Of a stretch of 12,051 bases of DNA, positions 7,548 to 12,051 are shown in pieces. Position 1 is the stretch's first letter; every line of letters starts with the position of its first letter. Under the pieces are notes generated by a model that ran no database searches, was not told where the DNA came from, and was given only the letters and a program-made list of their open reading frames with translations. This DNA comes from DASULK01 sp036381835 (GTDB lineage: Bacteria; Actinomycetota; Actinomycetes; Mycobacteriales; Micromonosporaceae), in the NCBI GenBank assembly GCA_036381835.1, contig DASVCA010000092.1, forward strand, positions 1 through 12,051, read 5' to 3'. A program made the position numbers and the translations under genes.

Positions 7548-9142
7548 TGCGACCCGACCTGCCCACCCACGCCGACGTCGCCGTCGTCGGCTCCGGTCAC
7601 AACGGACTCGTCGCCGCCGTGCTGCTCGCCCGCCGCGGTCTCGACGTCGTCGTGTTGGAAGCCGCAGACGTGATCGGCGGAGCCACCCGCACCGAACAGC
7701 CCTTCCCTCGAGTGCCCGCACTCCGGCACTCGACCGGCTCCTATCTCCTCGGCCTCATGCCGCCCGAACTGCTCCGAACGCTCGAGGTCGACCTCCCGGT
7801 GCTGCGCCGCGACCCCCACTACTTCCTGCCCACCCCGGGTGGCCCGGGCTCACCGTACCTGCTGTTCGGAACGGACCGGGCCGCCACTCGGCGGCAGATG
7901 GCCGCCGTCTTCTCACCCGCGGACGTGGCCGCCGACGACGCGATGCAGAGCGAACTGGCCGCGCTGCGTCACGATCTCGCGCCGGCCTGGCTCGCCGAAC
8001 CGCTCCCCGTCGAGGAGACCGCGCAGCGCTACGTGCGCCCCGCGCTACGCCAGGTCTTCGTCGACCTGGTCCGCGGTTCGGTCGCCGACTACCTGGCCCG
8101 GTTCGACTTCCGCAGCGAGCTGCTCGTCTCGATGTACGCGGTGACCGACGGGCTGTCCGGGCTCAACGCCGGCCCCGACGACCCCGGCACGGGCCACAAC
8201 TTCCTCGTGCACAACATGTGCCGGCTGCCCGGTGCCGACGGAACGTGGATGATCGTCGCCGGTGGAATGGGCACCGTGGCTCGGGCGTTCGCCGACGCCG
8301 CCCGCTCCGCAGGCGCCCGGATCTACACCGGGGCACCGGTCACCGCGGTCACCGTGGACGGCGGCGCGGCCAGCGGAGTCGTGGTCGCCGACACCCACCA
8401 CGTGTCGGCGCGGGTGGTGCTCGGCGCCTGCGACCCGTACCGGCTGATCGATCTCGTGCCCGACGGTGCGCTGCCGGAGGCCCTCACCGCGCGCATGGCG
8501 GCGGTCCGCCGAACCGGCACCACGCTCAAAGTCAACCTGGCCCTGACCGGCCTGCCCCGCTTCTCATGTCTGCCCGCCGATGCGCCGAGCCCGTTCGGCT
8601 CGACCATCCACCTGCTGCCGGGCTCGTCGTCGCTCGTCTCGGACACGGCGACCTCCCCGATGGCCGCGCTGCGCAGGATGTGGAACGACGTGCGGGCCGG
8701 CCGGCTGCCCGACGAGCCCACCATCGAGTGGTACCTGCACACCACCGTCGACCCGTCCCTGCAGGACGAGGCCGGACACCACTCGTCGGCGCTGTTCGTG
8801 CAATCGGTGCCGTACACGCCCGCCGACGGAGACTGGCCGGAGCTCCTGCCCGCGTACGTGGACCGGCTGCTGGCCATCTGCGACCGGTACGCCCCCGGCA
8901 CCGGCGACCTGGTCGCCGACGCGGTGCCGTTGGCCCCACCCGACATCGAGACCCGATTCGGCATCACCGGGGGACACATCCACCACGTCGACAACACGGT
9001 GTCCTTCACCGACCGGATGCCGTACGCGACCGGCCTCGACGGCCTCTACGCGGGCGGCGCCGGCTGCCACCCCGCGGGCAGCGTCATCGGCGCGGCCGGG
9101 CACAACGCCGCCCGCCGGATCCTCGCCGACCTCGGGCGCTGA
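7547..9142 (+). CDS. FAD-dependent oxidoreductase, PYROXD2/phytoene desaturase-like (COG1233)
   Basis: This is a 531-residue soluble flavoprotein. The dinucleotide-binding fold is right at the N-terminus: VAVVGSGHNGLVAA (residues 11-24) ending in the acidic E38, then VIGGATRTE (42-50). The GxGHNGLVAA form is typical of the PYROXD2-like branch rather than true carotenoid CrtI. The mid-protein GGMGTVARAFADAARSAGA (about 239-257) and the C-terminal FAD motif GLYAGGAGCHPAGSVIGAAGHNAA (about 499-522, split motif) complete the signature. Family members oxidise or isomerise C-C bonds in hydrophobic substrates, but most of this branch is uncharacterised. A TTG at 7517 could add 10 residues, but it has no ribosome-binding site. 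The ATG at 7547 is favoured by fold and by a possible leaderless promoter. It follows TetR by 60 bp and converges on the Rieske gene, whose stop is 5 bp away. The substrate is unknown. No transmembrane helix is seen. Confidence 0.88.
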   Translation: MRPDLPTHADVAVVGSGHNGLVAAVLLARRGLDVVVLEAADVIGGATRTEQPFPRVPALRHSTGSYLLGLMPPELLRTLEVDLPVLRRDPHYFLPTPGGPGSPYLLFGTDRAATRRQMAAVFSPADVAADDAMQSELAALRHDLAPAWLAEPLPVEETAQRYVRPALRQVFVDLVRGSVADYLARFDFRSELLVSMYAVTDGLSGLNAGPDDPGTGHNFLVHNMCRLPGADGTWMIVAGGMGTVARAFADAARSAGARIYTGAPVTAVTVDGGAASGVVVADTHHVSARVVLGACDPYRLIDLVPDGALPEALTARMAAVRRTGTTLKVNLALTGLPRFSCLPADAPSPFGSTIHLLPGSSSLVSDTATSPMAALRRMWNDVRAGRLPDEPTIEWYLHTTVDPSLQDEAGHHSSALFVQSVPYTPADGDWPELLPAYVDRLLAICDRYAPGTGDLVADAVPLAPPDIETRFGITGGHIHHVDNTVSFTDRMPYATGLDGLYAGGAGCHPAGSVIGAAGHNAARRILADLGR

Positions 9143-9147
9143 CCCGC

Positions 9148-10719
9148 TCAGGCCTGCGGTCCGGCGGCCGGCTCCGGGGTGCCGGCGGGACGGCAGCGCA
9201 GCTCGTGGCCCGCGCTGGTCATGCACCGGCCGTTGCGCAGATCCCACTTCCAACCGTGCAGCTGGCAGGTGAGCTGATCCCCGTCGATCACCCCGAACCT
9301 GGACAGGTCCGCCTTCAGATGGGGGCAGCGCCGCTGCACGATCCAGTCGCCCAGCTTGATGTCCTCGGCGTCGGGTCGCTGCTCGGCGTACCAGCCCTCG
9401 GCGTACTGCAGCCGCTCCTGCGACAGGCACTTGAAGAACGAGTAGATGTACTCGTTGTACTGTCCGATCCGGGCCGCCGAGAACCGGCAGGAGAGGAAGA
9501 GCGAGTTCACCCAGTCGACCTCCCCGGTGTGCAGCAGATGCTCGATGAGCGCTCGCTGGGTCCGGAAGCGGTAGCGCACCTTCTCATCGGCGTAGGGCCG
9601 GACCTCCTTGCCCGGAAAGTCCACCACGATCGACTCGACGCTCTCCCCGTCGTAGCCGACCAGATCGAACCGGACCGGCCCGCCGACACCCTTGGCCATG
9701 GAGACCGACTGCTCCAGCAGCGGCTCGATACGCCGCTTCAGCTCCTTGAGCACGTCGATCTCGGGATGCCGCCACGAGGCCTTCGCCGCCTCGATCACCG
9801 GGCGCTGCCTTTCCCGGTACGCGCGCAGGTGCTCCTCCTTGCGGGCGAAGAACCCGGCTACGTCGTCGACCGGCTGGCGTACCTCGCAGGAATCCGGGGT
9901 CAGCGTGACCTCCGTACCCGGCAGCAGCACCACCGCGTTGGTGCCCCCGACCTTCGCGTACTCCTCCACGAAGACCTGCTGGTCCGGGAAGATGTTGCCC
10001 TCCTCGCCGAAGATGTCGTTGAACTGCCACAGCTCATCGTCGAGGAAGCACGGCGGGCCGGCGATCGGGAACACCCAGGAGGCCTGCAGCTCGTCGATGT
10101 AGCGGAAGGTCCGGTCGAACTGTCGTTCCCGCTTCTGCTTACCGAACGCGGTCTTCGCCGTCTGCGGCAGCTCGTAGACCATCGGATACCAGATCGCCCC
10201 GGAGAACTGCAGCAGGTGGGCGTGCACCTGGCCGAGCTCCGCGAAGACGCTCAGCTCAGTCGGGCGGGCGTCGTTCTGGTTGAGCAGCCGCACCCCGTCG
10301 TACTCCACCCAGAGGGAGGAGTCGCCGATCGGGCCGTCGGTGGGCGAGGTGAGCGCCTGAATCATGATCTTCAGGCCACCGTCGAGCTCCACCACCTCGT
10401 TGGTCTTGGTCCGCAGAAAGCGGGTGAAGCCCAACTCCCGCAGCTCGTCCTCCATCTCGGAGGTGGGGAACTCCGGCAGCAGCACCGTCGCCTTCTTCGA
10501 GACGAACCGACGCAGGTGCTCGGCGTCGAAGTGGTCCCGGTGCAGGTGCGAGACGTACAGGTAGTCGACCTGACCGAGGCTCTCCCAGTCGAGCCCGGAG
10601 TTGTCGGGGAAAGGAAACCAGGAAGCGAAATACGCCGGATTGACCCAGGGGTCGCACAAGATGCTGCCGGCAGCGGTGTCGATCCGCATGCTGGCGTGTC
10701 CCGTTCCGGTCAGTCGCAC
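9148..10719 (-). CDS. MBL-fold protein with C-terminal Rieske [2Fe-2S] domain (CMAH-like)
   Basis: This is a 523-residue two-domain protein. The N-terminal half is a metallo-beta-lactamase fold of the UlaG type: GTGHASMRIDTAAGSILCDPW at the start, the metal motif HLHRDH (H58, H60, D62, H63), an N-D-A-R-P stretch with D150, and QFSGAIWYP (about 171-179). A middle region of about 215-450 has no clear assignment but contains FPIAGPPCF (217-225), which parallels the PFAG segment of CMP-N-acetylneuraminate hydroxylase (CMAH). The C-terminus is a Rieske cluster site: C465-P-H467 and C485-Q-L-H488-G-W. The GTG at 10719 has GAGGGAG 6 nt upstream; a TTG at 10761 lacks a site. CMAH also joins Rieske and MBL domains, but with the Rieske first. 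An oxidoreductase or monooxygenase role fed by an electron donor is an inference; the substrate is unknown, and a sialic-acid role is not supported by neighbours. Confidence 0.85.
   Translation of the reverse strand: MRLTGTGHASMRIDTAAGSILCDPWVNPAYFASWFPFPDNSGLDWESLGQVDYLYVSHLHRDHFDAEHLRRFVSKKATVLLPEFPTSEMEDELRELGFTRFLRTKTNEVVELDGGLKIMIQALTSPTDGPIGDSSLWVEYDGVRLLNQNDARPTELSVFAELGQVHAHLLQFSGAIWYPMVYELPQTAKTAFGKQKRERQFDRTFRYIDELQASWVFPIAGPPCFLDDELWQFNDIFGEEGNIFPDQQVFVEEYAKVGGTNAVVLLPGTEVTLTPDSCEVRQPVDDVAGFFARKEEHLRAYRERQRPVIEAAKASWRHPEIDVLKELKRRIEPLLEQSVSMAKGVGGPVRFDLVGYDGESVESIVVDFPGKEVRPYADEKVRYRFRTQRALIEHLLHTGEVDWVNSLFLSCRFSAARIGQYNEYIYSFFKCLSQERLQYAEGWYAEQRPDAEDIKLGDWIVQRRCPHLKADLSRFGVIDGDQLTCQLHGWKWDLRNGRCMTSAGHELRCRPAGTPEPAAGPQA
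9167..9186. terminator. Possible terminator for the FAD oxidoreductase gene inside the Rieske gene 3' end
   Basis: GCCGGC at 9167-9172 and 9181-9186 form a 6-bp GC stem with an 8-nt loop, 25 bp past the oxidoreductase stop. Because the two genes converge with a 5-bp gap, any terminator must lie within the other gene's coding end. The signal is weak and may be codon bias. Confidence 0.25.
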
Positions 10720-10951
10720 CGCAGTCTCCCTCGCTCGCCAACCTTCGACGTGTATGCCCAAACTACCCGAGTGGGGTCGGCGGGCGGCTGTCGACGTATC
10801 AGGTGCGCAGGCGGCCCTGAACCTGCCCGTTCTCCGAGCCGTGCCAGACTAAGGTCTCGCCTAGTCGGTACTCGGTAGGCGACCCGGTAGGCGGAACGCC
10901 CCCGAGGTCAGCCGAGCGAGCCCGGATCAGCCGAGAGAGAAGGACCGGAAC
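10720..10951. promoter_or_regulatory. Divergent intergenic region between the Rieske gene and the DUF2631 gene
   Basis: This 232-bp region must hold promoters in both directions. The left part (10741-10775) is AT-richer and contains, on the minus strand, candidate -10s TAGTTT and CATACA for the Rieske gene, neither with a convincing -35. The right part (10866-10935) carries short direct repeats listed separately. No gene is supported here. Confidence 0.5.
10866..10935 (+). repeat. Short direct repeats upstream of the DUF2631 gene
   Basis: CGGTA occurs at 10866, 10873 and 10885, the last two within an identical 9-mer CGGTAGGCG (10873-10881 and 10885-10893) spaced 12 bp apart. A second 9-mer, TCAGCCGAG, occurs at 10908-10916 and 10927-10935, 19 bp apart, just before the ribosome-binding site. 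Both may be regulator binding sites or chance in GC-rich DNA. Confidence 0.45.
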
Positions 10952-11176
10952 GTGGCAGACAGCGAGCCGATCACCTCGCCCGACCAGCGCAAGCCGATCA
11001 ACCGCAAAGCGGGTCGTATCGGTGCGATCGTCACCGCGCTGATACTCGTCGCGATGATGTTCAACAACAACGAGGTCAGCGGAACCGCCAAGCTCTGGCT
11101 CGTCGGCACCGCGCTCCTGCTGGTGGGCATCGTCATCGGCGACGAGATCCTGCGCCGCAACGGCCTGCGTTCCTGA
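10952..11176 (+). CDS. Small two-helix membrane protein, DUF2631-like
   Basis: This is a 74-residue protein with a short polar N-terminus (about 1-20), a first transmembrane helix (about 21-37, GRIGAIVTALILVAMMF), a polar turn NNNEVSGTAK, a second helix (about 48-64, LWLVGTALLLVGIVIG) and a basic tail ending RRNGLRS. The pattern of helix, NxxxV, then LWLVG and an RR tail resembles DUF2631, a small actinobacterial membrane family encoded near dxr and rip1 in mycobacteria. Its function is unknown. The usual W-G-W-H motif before the first helix is not visible, so the assignment is moderate. The GTG start at 10952 has AGAAGGA about 7 nt upstream. It is divergent from the Rieske gene and is followed by a strong terminator 7 bp past its stop, so it is probably a single-gene transcript. 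Confidence 0.75.
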   Translation: MADSEPITSPDQRKPINRKAGRIGAIVTALILVAMMFNNNEVSGTAKLWLVGTALLLVGIVIGDEILRRNGLRS

Positions 11177-11182
11177 ACGCGA

Positions 11183-11219
11183 GCGGGTGGGCCCGTCGCC
11201 GAACGACCGGCCCACCCGC
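11183..11219. terminator. Strong bidirectional GC-rich hairpin terminator
   Basis: GCGGGTGGGCC (11183-11193) pairs perfectly with GGCCCACCCGC (11209-11219). Inside, GTCG (11195-11198) pairs with CGAC (11204-11207) after one mismatch, leaving a 5-nt loop CCGAA. It sits between the converging DUF2631 and DivIVA-like genes, starting 7 bp after one stop and ending 32 bp before the other. There is no T run, as is usual for actinobacterial hairpin terminators. Confidence 0.85.
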
Positions 11220-11251
11220 AGATCGCCTGGCGGTTGGCGCGACACGAGCGG

Positions 11252-12051
11252 TCAGCGACGCCGCAGCATCTCCTTGACCTGCTGCAAGGCGGCGTCCACC
11301 TCGTTCTCGTAGTAACCGCCGGATACGAGGTCGAACCGCATGGTGTCGAGCTCGGCCGGGTTCACCGGCATCGGCCCGTGACCGGCGAGCGCGGCGAGGA
11401 TTCCCTCGAACAGCCGGTCGACCTGCGCCGGGTCGTAGCCGGAACCGAACCGCCGCACCTGGAAGCCACGGCGCAGCTGGTCCACGAACTGAAGCTCTCT
11501 GGAGGCCGGCCCGGCCATCGGCGGACCCACGGGAACTCCGGCGGGGGGGCCGCTCATCGGTGGGGGCATCGGCGGCACCCGCCCCCCGGGCCCGGGCACC
11601 GGCCTGCGCGGGTCCTGCTCCGGGATCCCGATCTCGGTGGTCATGTCGGGCCGAGCGTGTCGGCCCGCCGCGAAGCCGTCGAACGATTCACCTCGGCCGA
11701 AGCCCGGCCCCGTCGGCCCCATCGGGCCGGTGCCGCCCGGCCCCGGTACACCCGGCACTGGTACACCCGGCCCCGGTACGCCGGGCCCCGGTACACCCGG
11801 CCCCGGTACGCCGGGGCCACGACCGGCCGGTCGCGGCCCCGCCGGCACCGCAGGCGGCGCCTCGTAGCCGCCGGGTACGTCATAGCCGCGCGGCCGGGCC
11901 TCGAACGTCGGATCGGGCACGCCGTACGGATCACGGGGCGGACCGGCCGGAGCAGGCATCGGTCGGGGCGGCATCGGCGGTACGGCCGGAGGAAGCCCGG
12001 GATCGTCGTACCCCGCGGGGCCGCCGCGCTCCGGCGGCGCCATCCGATGCT
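11252..12051 (-). CDS. Pro/Gly-rich protein with C-terminal DivIVA-like motifs (5' end probably beyond window)
   Basis: At least 263 residues are visible from an ATG at 12043. The frame stays open to the window edge and there is no clear ribosome-binding site before that ATG, so the true start may lie outside. Residues about 1-180 are a disordered Pro/Gly-rich region with poly-Pro stretches and a VPGPG tandem repeat (about 75-105). The C-terminal 85 residues are folded and contain two copies of a motif like the membrane-binding end of DivIVA: FQVRRFGSGYDPAQVDRLF with GYD at 202-204, and FDLVSGGYYENEVDAAL with GYY at 243-245. Such proteins occur in actinobacteria and may work in polar growth or division; that is a family inference. 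It converges on the DUF2631 gene, with a hairpin terminator between. No transmembrane helix is seen. Confidence 0.75.
   Translation of the reverse strand, partial: HRMAPPERGGPAGYDDPGLPPAVPPMPPRPMPAPAGPPRDPYGVPDPTFEARPRGYDVPGGYEAPPAVPAGPRPAGRGPGVPGPGVPGPGVPGPGVPVPGVPGPGGTGPMGPTGPGFGRGESFDGFAAGRHARPDMTTEIGIPEQDPRRPVPGPGGRVPPMPPPMSGPPAGVPVGPPMAGPASRELQFVDQLRRGFQVRRFGSGYDPAQVDRLFEGILAALAGHGPMPVNPAELDTMRFDLVSGGYYENEVDAALQQVKEMLRRR
11730..11819. repeat. 15-bp tandem repeat encoding VPGPG units
   Basis: GGTAC recurs at exactly 15-bp steps at 11745, 11760, 11775, 11790 and 11805, with a degenerate copy before the first. Units alternate between two versions (GGTACACCCGGCCCC and GGTACGCCGGGCCCC), so the last four form a 30-bp unit in two copies. 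Each 15-mer encodes five residues of a Val-Pro-Gly-Pro-Gly series on the minus strand. Confidence 0.9.

Noticed and set aside
7547..9142. Carotenoid phytoene desaturase (CrtI)
   Set aside because: The GxGHNGLVAA nucleotide-binding motif and the C-terminal motif fit the PYROXD2-like branch better, and no phytoene synthase or other carotenoid gene is nearby.
8218..10878. An 886-codon open frame on the plus strand spanning the FAD oxidoreductase and Rieske genes
   Set aside because: It overlaps two real genes in other frames, and its translation is Arg/Gly-rich in the first part and a mirror of the Rieske gene in the second, with no recognisable domain.
11730..11819. CRISPR-like array
   Set aside because: The 15-bp units are contiguous, without unique spacers, lie in frame within a Pro/Gly-rich gene and encode a pentapeptide repeat.

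Overview
The window reads as high-GC actinobacterial chromosome. The near-complete agreement of the IspG, Rip1 and Dxr proteins with their mycobacterial and Micromonosporaceae counterparts, the frequent GTG starts, strong GC bias at third codon positions and the presence of a DUF2631-like protein all point that way. Micromonosporaceae is my best guess at family level, from recalled protein similarity only.

Region 1 (about 147-3812, all minus strand) is a conserved block transcribed dxr -> rip1 -> ispG. It holds two MEP-pathway isoprenoid enzymes flanking a membrane-embedded site-2 zinc protease, with gaps of 16 and 8 bp. The ribosome-binding site of ispG overlaps the stop codon of rip1, so translation is probably coupled.

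Region 2 (about 3974-10719) looks like accessory cargo. It contains a YbaB/EbfC-type nucleoid-associated protein and a 712-residue MMPL/RND-type exporter (both minus). A TetR-family regulator is divergent from the exporter across an 88-bp AT-richer control region. Next come a PYROXD2/phytoene-desaturase-like FAD oxidoreductase (plus), with an apparently leaderless promoter, and a convergent 523-residue protein (minus) that joins an N-terminal metallo-beta-lactamase (UlaG/CMAH-like) domain to a C-terminal Rieske [2Fe-2S] domain. The oxidoreductase and the Rieske protein end only 5 bp apart.

Region 3 (about 10952-12051) returns to what looks like conserved backbone: a 74-residue DUF2631-like membrane protein, a strong GC-rich bidirectional terminator, and the C-terminal 263 or more residues of a Pro/Gly-rich DivIVA-domain-like protein that carries a VPGPG tandem repeat and probably continues past the right edge.

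In mycobacteria the DUF2631 protein also lies in the dxr-rip1-ispG neighbourhood, so genes from YbaB to the Rieske protein may be an insertion into an old gene order. The most unusual protein is the MBL-Rieske fusion: it shares landmarks with vertebrate CMP-sialic acid hydroxylase but has the two domains in the opposite order. I see no CRISPR, tRNA, rRNA, transposase or phage genes.
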